Both the position numbers and the translations under genes were made by a program. A stretch of 64,000 nt of DNA. Origin: Pseudomonas putida. Lineage in GTDB: Bacteria > Pseudomonadota > Gammaproteobacteria > Pseudomonadales > Pseudomonadaceae. This document shows positions 17,291 through 25,260 of the stretch, piece by piece. The stretch is from the NCBI RefSeq assembly GCF_028682395.1, contig NZ_JANHLC010000007.1:62001-126000 (forward strand), written 5' to 3'. The stretch's first letter is position 1, and every line of letters starts with the position of its first letter. A model generated the notes under the pieces. It was not told where the DNA came from. It did not search any database and was given only the letters and a program-made list of their open reading frames with translations.

Positions 17291-18079
17291 TCAAGGCAGC
17301 TGGGGCGCCCAGTGAACACCGTTGATGTGCGCGCCACCATCGACAAACAGAGTGTTGCCGGTGAGGTAGCGGCTGTCATCGCTGGCAAGAAACAGGGCCA
17401 CGGGGGCGATATCGTCCAGCGGATCGCCGACCCGGCCCATCGGGTTGGCGCTGGCCATCGCGGCGGCATTCTCAGGGTTGGCGCGGGCAAAGCGTTGATA
17501 GGCATCGCTGGCCGCCCCCGGGCAGATCACATTACAGCACACTTGATATTCGGCCCATTCTCGCGCGGCCGTGCGGGTCAGCGTGCGTAGCGCCTCTTTG
17601 GCGGTGTTGTAGTCGGCGCTATAACGATGGGCATTGACGCCGTTGAGCGAACACAGGTTGATCACACGCCCCGCCCCTAAACGGCGAAACTCCGGCAGTG
17701 CGGCCTGCATGGCCCAGAACGCCGCCATCATGGCCATATCGAAGGCACCGCGGATGGTTTCGTCGCTCAAGTCCTCCAGGCGTGCAAAGCCCGAACCACG
17801 CCACGCGTTATTGACCAGGATATCCAGGCGCCCCCATTGGCTGATTGCCTGGGCCACCAAGGCCTGCACCTGTGCCTTGTCCGTCACATCCACCGCGAGG
17901 AAACTGACCCGCTGCCCAAGGTCGGCGGGCAACTCGCTGCGCCACTTATCGGCGGCGGCCGCGTTGATATCCGCCACTAGCACCGAAGCGCCGGCGCGGA
18001 CAAAGGCTTCTGAAATGCCTCGACCAATACCCGCGGCGCCACCGGTAACAATGGCGACTCGACCTTCAAGCTTTCCCAT
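17291..18079 (-). CDS. Short-chain dehydrogenase/reductase
   Basis: A 262-residue classical SDR. The cofactor motif is TGGAAGIGRG at residues 12-21, with DI at the end of strand 2 favouring NAD. NNAW stands where NNAG is usual, the catalytic Ser is in NLCSLNG, and the active site is YNTAK. The C-terminal part, ASDDSRYLTGNTLFVDGG, is standard. The substrate is not clear from sequence. It converges with the SRPBCC gene, 48 bp between stops. Confidence 0.9.
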   Translation of the reverse strand: MGKLEGRVAIVTGGAAGIGRGISEAFVRAGASVLVADINAAAADKWRSELPADLGQRVSFLAVDVTDKAQVQALVAQAISQWGRLDILVNNAWRGSGFARLEDLSDETIRGAFDMAMMAAFWAMQAALPEFRRLGAGRVINLCSLNGVNAHRYSADYNTAKEALRTLTRTAAREWAEYQVCCNVICPGAASDAYQRFARANPENAAAMASANPMGRVGDPLDDIAPVALFLASDDSRYLTGNTLFVDGGAHINGVHWAPQLP

Positions 18080-18663
18080 GGTGATGACTCCTACCGGCAG
18101 TTTCGCGGCAACGACGGTGTGGGTGAATAGATGAAGAAACTCTGGGCCGACGGGTCAATGCCAGCATCGTCTATTCGCACTAGGGGCTCGATGCTGCTAG
18201 GCAGCAGAGCCTGGTGGGCGCGCGCGTGGAGCCGCGGGCGGATCTCGCGCCTGGCTGTTCAGCCAGCCAGTGCTCTGGGGCGTCTCATACAACGAATACT
18301 GTGGGCTGTGTCAATGCGTGCAAGTTGCGGGCTCACGGCACGATGACCTGCACGAAGAAGGGGCAAGAGCCAGGAAAGGACGTCATTGGCCAGCGGCATA
18401 AATACCAATCTATTTTATTTGAGGTATTTGGGCGCGCCTTGTGGATACTGTTGCCCGCCCCAGTACGGGGTTCTACGCACTGCCGAGGGCGCCCGGGTGC
18501 AGCTCTTTTCGGGTCGATTTGACGGGGATGACGGCAGATCACCGTTGTTCAACAGGCTCTGGGTGTGCAGGACAGATAGATTTGAAATCCCCGGCTTTGC
18601 CCGACACAATCGCGCCCCCCGGCCAAACGTGGCGTAGGTGATGGGGAAAACAGGGGGCATTGA
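18080..18663. other. Non-coding stretch between SDR and trmK
   Basis: About 580 bases in which I see no convincing gene on either strand. It must hold the divergent promoters of the SDR and of trmK. CTGCT/AGCAG near 18192-18205 forms a small hairpin. No repeat or tRNA was recognised. Confidence 0.4.
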
Positions 18664-19407
18664 TTGAACCAGCAGACTTTATCCATGCGCCTGGAGCGGG
18701 TGGCGGCGCAGGTGCCGATGGGCGCGCGCCTGGCCGATATCGGCTCGGACCACGCCTACCTGCCGGTGGCGTTGCTGCACCGTGGCGCCATTGCGGCGGC
18801 GGTGGCGGGCGAGGTGGCATTAACGCCTTTTCACGCCGCTCGGCGTACCGTGCGCGAGAACGGTCTGGACGCCCGGATCACCGTGCGCCAGGCCAATGGC
18901 CTGGCGGCCATCGACCCGGCTGACGGCATCACGGCAATCAGCCTGTGTGGCATGGGCGGTGAGACCATTCGCGACATCCTCGACAGCGGCAAGGCCCAGT
19001 TAAATGGTCGGGAGTGCCTGATCCTGCAGCCCAACGGTGGAGAGCAACCATTGCGCCAATGGCTGATGGACAATGGTTACGTCATCGTTTGGGAAGAAGT
19101 GCTGCGCGAAAATCGTTTCGATTACGAAATTATCGTCGCCGAGCGTACGGGGCCAGTGCGTTATAGCGCCGAGCAACTGTATTTCGGCCCTGTGCAGATG
19201 CAGGCGCGCAGCCCGGCATTCTTGCGCAAGTGGCAGCGCTTGTTACGCCTCAAACAGCAGACCCTGGAGCAGTTCACGCGGGCACGGCAAGCCGTGCCTG
19301 AAGACAAGATGCAGGACCTGGCTCGCCAGGTACGCTGGATCAGCGCGTTGCTGGACGGTGCCGGGGCGTATGGTGATGCAGCCACTGCGCAGTGCTCAAC
19401 ACGATGA
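18664..19407 (+). CDS. trmK: tRNA (adenine22-N1)-methyltransferase family protein
   Basis: A 247-residue SAM-dependent methyltransferase of the TrmK/YqfN family, which in characterised members methylates A22 of tRNA. The SAM-binding part reads MGARLADIGSDHAYLPVALL, followed by ISLCGMGGETIRDIL and LILQPNGGEQPLRQWLMDNGY, the catalytic NPPY-like replacement (QPNGGE) of this family. A coiled-coil-like C-terminus follows. The start is TTG, with AGGGGG six bases upstream. The stop overlaps the next gene as ATGA, so the two are coupled. Confidence 0.85.
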   Translation: MNQQTLSMRLERVAAQVPMGARLADIGSDHAYLPVALLHRGAIAAAVAGEVALTPFHAARRTVRENGLDARITVRQANGLAAIDPADGITAISLCGMGGETIRDILDSGKAQLNGRECLILQPNGGEQPLRQWLMDNGYVIVWEEVLRENRFDYEIIVAERTGPVRYSAEQLYFGPVQMQARSPAFLRKWQRLLRLKQQTLEQFTRARQAVPEDKMQDLARQVRWISALLDGAGAYGDAATAQCSTR

Positions 19408-20018
19408 TTGTGGTGGTTGAAGGCATCAGTGCCTGCGGAAAAACCACCTGGTGCACCCGGCACGGAGGGCAACAGGTCATTGCTGAACACGGCCGTCTTG
19501 AAAGCGTGCCGGATCGGCTCCAGGATCCGCTTGGTACTGCAGCCTTTTGGGCCGAGCGAAATGTCGAGCGCTGGCAGCAAGCGTTGAGCATGGAAAACCA
19601 TGCTTCCTTGGCGCTCTGTGATAGCGATCCGCTCAAGCTCCACTACATCTGGAGCCTGTGGCAGATCGGCGTCGCGAGTGAAAATGACTGGGAAATGGAG
19701 TTGGATGCCACGCGCGCAACAATCGCCCAAGGCCGGATTGGCTTCGCTGATCGTTACTGTGTCGGTCAAATAGAACCACAACTGGCCCGTGAGCGAGCCA
19801 GGGGCGATATGACCCGTCGCCGTCGAGGCTTTGAACAGCATGTCCGCCTGCAACCCGCTCTGCTGACCTGGTATTCGGCGTTGGCGAAAGTGCTGCCCGG
19901 CCGAGTGCAGTTCGGCTTGCCGGCAACCCTGCCCGCCGTGGACAACCAGGCGCAACGGTATTCATTAACGGCCTTCGATCAAATGATCGCGCTGCTACCC
20001 GCAAAGGGCGCGAGCTGA
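19404..20018 (+). CDS. P-loop nucleoside/nucleotide-kinase-like protein
   Basis: A 204-residue protein with a Walker A motif, VVVEGISACGKTTW, at residues 3-16 (GISACGKT), like thymidylate kinase, uridine kinase and related P-loop kinases. A possible lid region is RARGDMTRRRRGFEQH around residues 130-145, and FADRYCVGQ resembles the DR-Y motif of deoxynucleoside kinases. The start ATG at 19404 overlaps the trmK stop, so translation is coupled. The substrate is unknown; a GTP-binding role or nucleoside phosphorylation are both possible. Confidence 0.75.
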   Translation: MIVVVEGISACGKTTWCTRHGGQQVIAEHGRLESVPDRLQDPLGTAAFWAERNVERWQQALSMENHASLALCDSDPLKLHYIWSLWQIGVASENDWEMELDATRATIAQGRIGFADRYCVGQIEPQLARERARGDMTRRRRGFEQHVRLQPALLTWYSALAKVLPGRVQFGLPATLPAVDNQAQRYSLTAFDQMIALLPAKGAS

Positions 20019-20296
20019 CTACGGGAGAGAGTGAGCCGTTACCTGCCTTGCGAACGCTGAAGGGTGCCCATCGCTGACAGCAATCAGTCATCCCGAACTC
20101 GTTGATATAAGGCAAAGAAGTAGCACGGCATTCAAGCCGCCTGGCCGGCCGATTGCCTTGGCGCATTGAATACCTCTACGCTTCACGTATTTTAGATACC
20201 CTACCGAATGGATAAGAAGCGCCTGCAAACGCCAGGGGCTTCTGCCATGGCTTCAGTGTTCGGCTCCTATTTTAATCTCTTCACCTGCGCGGATTT

Positions 20297-21457
20297 ATGG
20301 TTACCACCGTCCTTATCGGCATGCTTTGCGTGCACCTGCTGTGTTTTGGCTTGATGTTTCTATTGATCAGCACGCGGCTGCACAACAATAAAATGGGTAT
20401 GGACGTTTTTGCCTTGGGCAATTTTATGCTCGGGCTTGCGTACATCATGCAGTTGTTCGGCGGCCCGGCAGGTTGGGGGTTGATGAGTGTGGTCAACCAT
20501 ACGTTAACGATCTGCGCGCCCGCAGCTTATGCGCTGGGCATTATGCGTTTCTTTAACCTGCCCACCACCGTATGGCGTCCGCTGCTGGCGCTGGCGGCTG
20601 GCTACACGGCGGCGCAGTTGCTGGTGCAGTGGGCGCTCGGCACCGAGGGCCGCTATGCGCTGTTGGCCGGTTCGTGTGCATTGCTGTTTCTGGGCATGAT
20701 TGTGGCGGTGCTCTATGCCAGACGAACCTTGGCCAAGCATCTGCATGTCGAAATGGCGGTGCTCGCCGTTTTACTGGGCGGCATTTGCGCCCTGAATGCG
20801 GTGAAGTTTGTGCTGATTGTCGCGGGGGGAATGGCGGCCCTGGAGTTGAGCGGCAACTTTCACAAGATCTTCTACATCTACATGTCATTCCTGGGTACGG
20901 TGATTCCGCCTAGCGTGATCTGGCTGGTGCTGCACCGCCTCACCGATGAACTACGTGCCATGGCGGCGCATGATCCGCTCACGCGCCTATTGAACCGGCG
21001 CGGGTTGACGGAGCAACTGGACATCTATTTCCGCTCCCGAACCGCCCAGCCGGCCTATCTGCTGGTGATGGATATCGACCATTTCAAACGTATCAACGAT
21101 AGCCACGGGCATAAAGTCGGCGATGAGGTGCTGTGCCATGTTGCCGCCACCCTTAAGGCTAACGCCCGCCAAGGCGACCTGGTGTGCCGGCTGGGCGGCG
21201 AGGAGTTTACGGTCGTCTGCCTGAATACCGACAGGCTCGGCGCCCAGCAATTGGCCGAGCGTATTCGCGTGGCGATTGAACAGAGTCAAGTGACGGGTAG
21301 CCGCACGGGGCGCCCGATTCGCTGCACTGTCACCATCAGCGTGTCGGCGGCCCTGACCGGCTCGCAAGCCTTTGACGAGGCGATGGAGCAGGCGGATGCC
21401 GCTCTTTACCGAGGCAAGGCGGCAGGGCGTAATCGGGTTGAATATGTGCCGGTGTAG
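20297..21457 (+). CDS. Membrane-anchored diguanylate cyclase (GGEEF) with I-site
   Basis: A 386-residue cyclic di-GMP synthase. About the first 215 residues form six to seven membrane segments; the GGDEF domain then carries HDPLTRLLNRRGL, LLVMDIDHFKRINDSHGHKVGD and the active-site LGGEEFTVV. An RQGD inhibitory site sits exactly five residues before GGEEF, so product inhibition is expected, unlike the cyclase at 15121. The two share the same layout but differ in sequence. It stands alone, transcribed toward the ubiquitin-autotransporter gene, with stops 80 bp apart. Confidence 0.9.
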   Translation: MVTTVLIGMLCVHLLCFGLMFLLISTRLHNNKMGMDVFALGNFMLGLAYIMQLFGGPAGWGLMSVVNHTLTICAPAAYALGIMRFFNLPTTVWRPLLALAAGYTAAQLLVQWALGTEGRYALLAGSCALLFLGMIVAVLYARRTLAKHLHVEMAVLAVLLGGICALNAVKFVLIVAGGMAALELSGNFHKIFYIYMSFLGTVIPPSVIWLVLHRLTDELRAMAAHDPLTRLLNRRGLTEQLDIYFRSRTAQPAYLLVMDIDHFKRINDSHGHKVGDEVLCHVAATLKANARQGDLVCRLGGEEFTVVCLNTDRLGAQQLAERIRVAIEQSQVTGSRTGRPIRCTVTISVSAALTGSQAFDEAMEQADAALYRGKAAGRNRVEYVPV

Positions 21458-21537
21458 CCATTCAGGCGGTGGCCGATATTGGCGACGCTATGGCCTGATG
21501 CCGCTTTGACTGTGGTTTCGAAAGCCCCTAAGCATTG

Positions 21538-22785
21538 TCAGAACGAACCAGTCCAGCTCATTGCCACCCAGCGTGCGGGCTGCTGTCCCTCGTGGGTGCC
21601 ATTGAGCAAGAGCATCAAGCGGCTATCCAGCATCAACCATGCGATCCCGAGCTGGCCGCGCATCCACGTGCGGTCGCTTTGCTCTGCGTCCAGACGCATA
21701 TGCTGCGACCCCCAATAGGCATCTATCGGGTCAGCATCATCATGAACCCGGCGAACCCCTTCAATGCCTGCGAGCAACTCAAGGTGATCCGCTAACAGGT
21801 ATTTGCCATTCATGCCGAACCGAAGTTCAGAAATACTGTGATTGCGTTCACCCAGCGACATGGCCTGGCTGCCACCCGTCTCGTCATAGGAGGAAACGCG
21901 GGTTTGCACATAGTTCAAGTCTACATAGGGTGAGAGTTCCATCCCCATGGGCCGCCATAGCGCTTCCCAGTCCAATCGGGTGCGCAGCGCCACGGTATCG
22001 ACCCCCGGCGTCGCGCTGGAGCTCTCGTTTCCTGACGGCGTCGAATAACCACGACGCATGTCAGCCTCGCCATGGTTGTAATAGGCGGTCAGGGTCGACC
22101 AAAGATTGGGCGACACCGCAGTCACCGGCGCGATGAACTCCAGTAACAGGTAGGTTCCTTGCTCTTTGATGGTATTCACCCCTCCAAAGCTATCGCGTAC
22201 ACGGCTCTTACCCACAGCAAGCCCCAATTGTGCGCCGTTTTCCGTAAGACGCTGGCACCCTCCGACCTCGGCAACCCCAACCGAGCTGCCCGCACCGCCC
22301 AGGTCATCGCCACCCCAATCTCCGGCCAGCCAGGCGCAATTCTGCTTACCGGCGGCAACGCGAAAATCCAACGGGTGCCCGTGGTTCCCACTCAGTACTA
22401 AAACAGCGGAGCCGACCGCAAGCTTGGATACGTCACTGGCCTGTCGAACCAGCCCCTCCAACCCACTTGGTTGCAACACGATCTGCACCCTCTCAAGGTG
22501 CAGCGTTGACTCTTTTTGAATGTTGTAATCCGCAAGCGTACGACCTTCCTCCAGCGCTCTACCGGCAAACTTCAGGGCCTGCTGGTCGGGAGGAATGCCT
22601 TCCTTATCCTGAATCTTGGCTTTGACATTTTCGATCGTGTCATTCGCTTCCACCTCCAGCGCAATAGTCTTGCCAGTGAGGGTCTTGACGAATATCTGCA
22701 TGGCGAATGCGGGTGTGGTAACACCACACACCAGCACGAGCAGCACGATACGAGCAAGCAGGGGGACTCGAACGATAGGGAGCAT
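21538..22785 (-). CDS. Secreted ubiquitin - autotransporter beta-barrel fusion
   Basis: A 415-residue protein of highly unusual build. Residues 1-28 are a signal peptide (ending TTPAFA). Residues 29-97 are ubiquitin: MQIFVKTLTGKTIALEVEA at the start, DKEGIPPDQQ, and NIQKESTLHL at the end; against human ubiquitin recalled from memory I count 60 of 69 identical. After a short helical linker (GLEGLVRQASDVSKLAV) the rest resembles an autotransporter beta-domain, with alternating strands such as LWSTLTAYYNHG and YVDLNYVQTRVSSYDE and a final WTGSF ending in Phe. Two cysteines (NCAW, GGCQ) may form a disulfide. The ATG at 22785 starts the signal peptide; the frame can extend to 22854. The terminal Gly-Gly of ubiquitin is missing. 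Function unknown; surface display of ubiquitin is the inference. Confidence 0.85.
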   Translation of the reverse strand: MLPIVRVPLLARIVLLVLVCGVTTPAFAMQIFVKTLTGKTIALEVEANDTIENVKAKIQDKEGIPPDQQALKFAGRALEEGRTLADYNIQKESTLHLERVQIVLQPSGLEGLVRQASDVSKLAVGSAVLVLSGNHGHPLDFRVAAGKQNCAWLAGDWGGDDLGGAGSSVGVAEVGGCQRLTENGAQLGLAVGKSRVRDSFGGVNTIKEQGTYLLLEFIAPVTAVSPNLWSTLTAYYNHGEADMRRGYSTPSGNESSSATPGVDTVALRTRLDWEALWRPMGMELSPYVDLNYVQTRVSSYDETGGSQAMSLGERNHSISELRFGMNGKYLLADHLELLAGIEGVRRVHDDADPIDAYWGSQHMRLDAEQSDRTWMRGQLGIAWLMLDSRLMLLLNGTHEGQQPARWVAMSWTGSF

Positions 22786-23144
22786 CACGAAAGGCACCAA
22801 CTGAGTGAAAAAGCCAAGGGTGATAGCATAATGATGTCGCTCGGGCAGGCACAATCTCTAAGTGAGTGGCTGCCAGATTGTTACGCGCTGATGACATCGG
22901 GCGGGCATTTGTTGATTCACTCTTGCAGTGTTTCAGGCGAGTAGTACACCGACTCAAGGGGGCACTAACAATTGATTGCGGTTGATCTACGTGGTACATG
23001 ACGTAGAGCGTTGCCGTCGGCCTGGCCACGTAGAGCCTAAGCACCATCAAAAAACCTGACAGCGCCGCCTAGGCGGCGTGAAGTTTGATTTGAAATTAGC
23101 TGTTCCGGTGTATGCGCCTAAAAAATGGTATTTAAGGAAATGAA
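22786..23144. other. Intergenic region between two divergent accessory genes
   Basis: About 360 bases with no gene seen. It carries a direct repeat ACGTAGAGC at 23001-23009 and 23028-23036, and the palindrome described separately. Promoters for the ubiquitin fusion (minus) and the orphan gene at 23145 (plus) must lie here. Confidence 0.45.
23049..23078 (-). terminator. GC palindrome with T-run on the minus strand
   Basis: CGCCGCCT at 23063-23070 is followed directly by its complement AGGCGGCG at 23071-23078. On the minus strand a TTTTTT run (23054-23049) follows after a short gap, the look of an intrinsic terminator. No gene on the minus strand ends here, so it may belong to a small RNA or be a relic. 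Confidence 0.35.
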
Positions 23145-24161
23145 ATGAGCACATGGTTCAGCAGTATCCAACTTGGCTTTGATATGGCAACAAGCTTGAC
23201 AATTGTAGGTGCGGCAGTCACTTGGATTATCGGCCAGAAGAAACAAGCCGAAGCTGAAAAAATTCGCGGAATCAATCAGCACGCAAGATCAACAGGCCTC
23301 AAAAAAGTCCAGGATGTCCTTTTTGAAATAGAAGATAAGTACTCAATACTGATTAGCAAGACCCAAGCCTTTGAGAAAAATATTGATCTGCGAGTGCGTA
23401 GAACTAATGGTATGTTGGATTTTACTCGCCTAAATCAAACGATAAAAAATGACAGTGGTTTTTTAGTGGTGTCGGCGGATCGCTTGCGAGATATTCGCGA
23501 GGAGTTAGGCCAGTTTTATGAGCTTATTCAGGTTAGGCGTTATAGCTTGCTCCCTCTGCTTGATGCTATTAAAGACGGTGATAAATATATTGGTGTGTTC
23601 AAGCGCAATATTGATGAGGTTGGCGAAGCATACAATAAAATGGGATCTGATAATTTATCGCTGCTAAAAGAGCTTAACGAAGTGATTGTCTTGCTCAATG
23701 ATGAGTACGGCGATGAATTGATTGATCTGCCCGATGAACTCATAGGTGCTCTGTTTAATAAAATAACGGCCAATGAAAAAATAATAAAGGCAATCAACTC
23801 TATCATTTTTGATAAGTCCTATTTTTATTGGGTTCAAGCCTTTACTCCTACTGGTGAAGAAGAGCGCTTTCTAGAGAAGGTTGTCGTTCCGAATAAAATT
23901 GAGGATATGAAGCTGTATTCTGATGTAATAACCAATTTTATTTTGTCCTTGATTAAAAAGAATCACGAGTTGCTTTCTCAGGTTCTCGCAAGTTCATCAA
24001 ATTCAGTGATGCAGGCGCGTATGGAATGTAAAGATATCTTGATTGCACTCAGCGCCATTTCGCACAAGTTGGTCATGGATAATAACGATGAGAGCTTGGA
24101 GCAAGTGATTGAGAAATATGATGCTGAGGGCTATTTTGGTAGAGATACCACCATTCGTTAA
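23145..24161 (+). CDS. Orphan membrane-anchored coiled-coil protein
   Basis: A 338-residue protein that I do not recognise. One membrane segment lies at about residues 13-30 (DMATSLTIVGAAVTWIIG), followed by a charged region (QKKQAEAEKIRG) and a long, largely helical cytoplasmic body rich in Lys, Glu, Ile and Leu. There is no Walker motif, cysteine motif or repeat. Its AT-rich codons differ sharply from neighbours, which points to recent acquisition. AAGGAA upstream of the ATG supports the start. It is divergent from the ubiquitin fusion and followed by two hairpins. Confidence 0.7.
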   Translation: MSTWFSSIQLGFDMATSLTIVGAAVTWIIGQKKQAEAEKIRGINQHARSTGLKKVQDVLFEIEDKYSILISKTQAFEKNIDLRVRRTNGMLDFTRLNQTIKNDSGFLVVSADRLRDIREELGQFYELIQVRRYSLLPLLDAIKDGDKYIGVFKRNIDEVGEAYNKMGSDNLSLLKELNEVIVLLNDEYGDELIDLPDELIGALFNKITANEKIIKAINSIIFDKSYFYWVQAFTPTGEEERFLEKVVVPNKIEDMKLYSDVITNFILSLIKKNHELLSQVLASSSNSVMQARMECKDILIALSAISHKLVMDNNDESLEQVIEKYDAEGYFGRDTTIR

Positions 24162-24187
24162 TCTGTGATCTGTTCTCGTGAGGATTC

Positions 24188-24216
24188 GAAGTTGGCATGT
24201 ATTTTTGGCCAACTTC
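24188..24216 (+). terminator. Hairpin after the orphan gene (first of two)
   Basis: GAAGTTGGC at 24188-24196 pairs perfectly with GCCAACTTC at 24208-24216 across an 11-base loop, 26 bp after the stop at 24161. There is no strong T-run. Confidence 0.5.
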
Positions 24217-24237
24217 AACCCTCGACTATTTTGAAGT

Positions 24238-24266
24238 GGCGACTTGACGAAAACGATCAAGTCGCC
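24238..24266 (+). terminator. Second hairpin after the orphan gene
   Basis: GGCGACTTGA at 24238-24247 pairs perfectly with TCAAGTCGCC at 24257-24266 across a 9-base loop (CGAAAACGA). It lies 21 bp after the first hairpin. The remaining bases to 24494 show no convincing gene; a 68-codon frame from TTG 24244 begins inside this hairpin and is not accepted. Confidence 0.5.
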
Positions 24267-24494
24267 TGCTGCTTTCGGTGTTTCAAGCTGCGGCAAGAGC
24301 TCCGTGGTCGCCATGTCATGGATTACGGGCGCCGCTATTTTGCATTCGTCAGTCAATATCGATGCGCTATTTACAGTATTGTGGACAGTTCCACTCATGG
24401 ATAAAGCTGGCGTGGCGATGAGCTGGATTTTTAGTTCTATCGCGTGCTGATTGAATCAACGTAAAATTAAAAAGCCATGTCATAGGGTGAGTCG

Positions 24495-25127
24495 ATGAAA
24501 GTTTTTTTGATGGTGTCTATCTTGTTTGGTTCTACGCTTTCTTTAAATGTCTTTGCCAGTGCCTTAGACGTAGAGCATAAATTAATTGAGCGGCGCTGGT
24601 ATTCTTTCGATGAGGTGATAGAGAAGAGGGATAGATATGACAGGGTAGACATTTCGCGAGGGTATATCGAATATTACTTCGAGGGTGATAAGTACACCCC
24701 TAAATATCCAGAAGAAAAATTGTCGCCACGTGAAAAATTCTACTCTAATCATGGGAGTGTTGGAACCTATGCGGCGGCTGATTATGAGTCTGCACTGGAT
24801 GAAGCGTGCGTAGATGTTGTTTCGGGTTCTCTGGGCTCATTCAGAGGTAGCTATGAAAACTCCAAAAGATCTGATCGGCAACAATACAAGCGTATGGTTG
24901 TCGGTATAAAGTCTTTAACGTACAAAGGTCCTGAATACAACTTTAAGAGCCCTTCGTCGTGGTCGCCTGTCGAATTGCCGAAGAACAAAAGAAGTCTTCT
25001 TTGTGAGATTTATGAAGTCAAGAGTGGCGCGAGTGATGTGAAATACATCGTTTATGCGGCTTCAGTGGCAGTCGCAATGTATGACGAGATTCATACGGCA
25101 CCACTGCCAGATAGTAAGGTCGAGTAG
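24495..25127 (+). CDS. Exported orphan protein
   Basis: A 210-residue protein that I do not recognise. A signal peptide covers about residues 1-22 (KVFLMVSILFGSTLSLNVFASA). The mature part is charged and rich in Tyr, Ser and Lys, with two cysteines (DEACVDVV, SLLCEIYE) that could form a disulfide in the periplasm. AGGGTGA upstream of the ATG supports the start. Codon use is AT-rich, like the gene at 23145 and unlike the flanking core genes, so both probably came in together. It ends before a strong terminator. Confidence 0.72.
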   Translation: MKVFLMVSILFGSTLSLNVFASALDVEHKLIERRWYSFDEVIEKRDRYDRVDISRGYIEYYFEGDKYTPKYPEEKLSPREKFYSNHGSVGTYAAADYESALDEACVDVVSGSLGSFRGSYENSKRSDRQQYKRMVVGIKSLTYKGPEYNFKSPSSWSPVELPKNKRSLLCEIYEVKSGASDVKYIVYAASVAVAMYDEIHTAPLPDSKVE

Positions 25128-25213
25128 TCAACGTTCTTCGCGTTAATGCTGCGACAATCGTTATGCCAGCTCTTGGACTTGCCAGTCCCCACCATCCCCC
25201 CCTCCATAAAAAC

Positions 25214-25249
25214 AACAAAGGGCGATCGGATCCCCGTTCGCCCTTTGTT
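25214..25249. terminator. Strong bidirectional terminator
   Basis: AACAAAGGGCGA at 25214-25225 pairs perfectly with TCGCCCTTTGTT at 25238-25249 across a 12-base loop. It separates the convergent orphan gene (plus) and the lipoprotein gene (minus). Confidence 0.8.
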
Positions 25250-25260
25250 ATACATCCCGC

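Noticed and set aside
24244..24450. A 68-codon frame from TTG that could be a small membrane protein
   Set aside because: The start is inside a perfect hairpin, there is no ribosome site, and no family is recognised.
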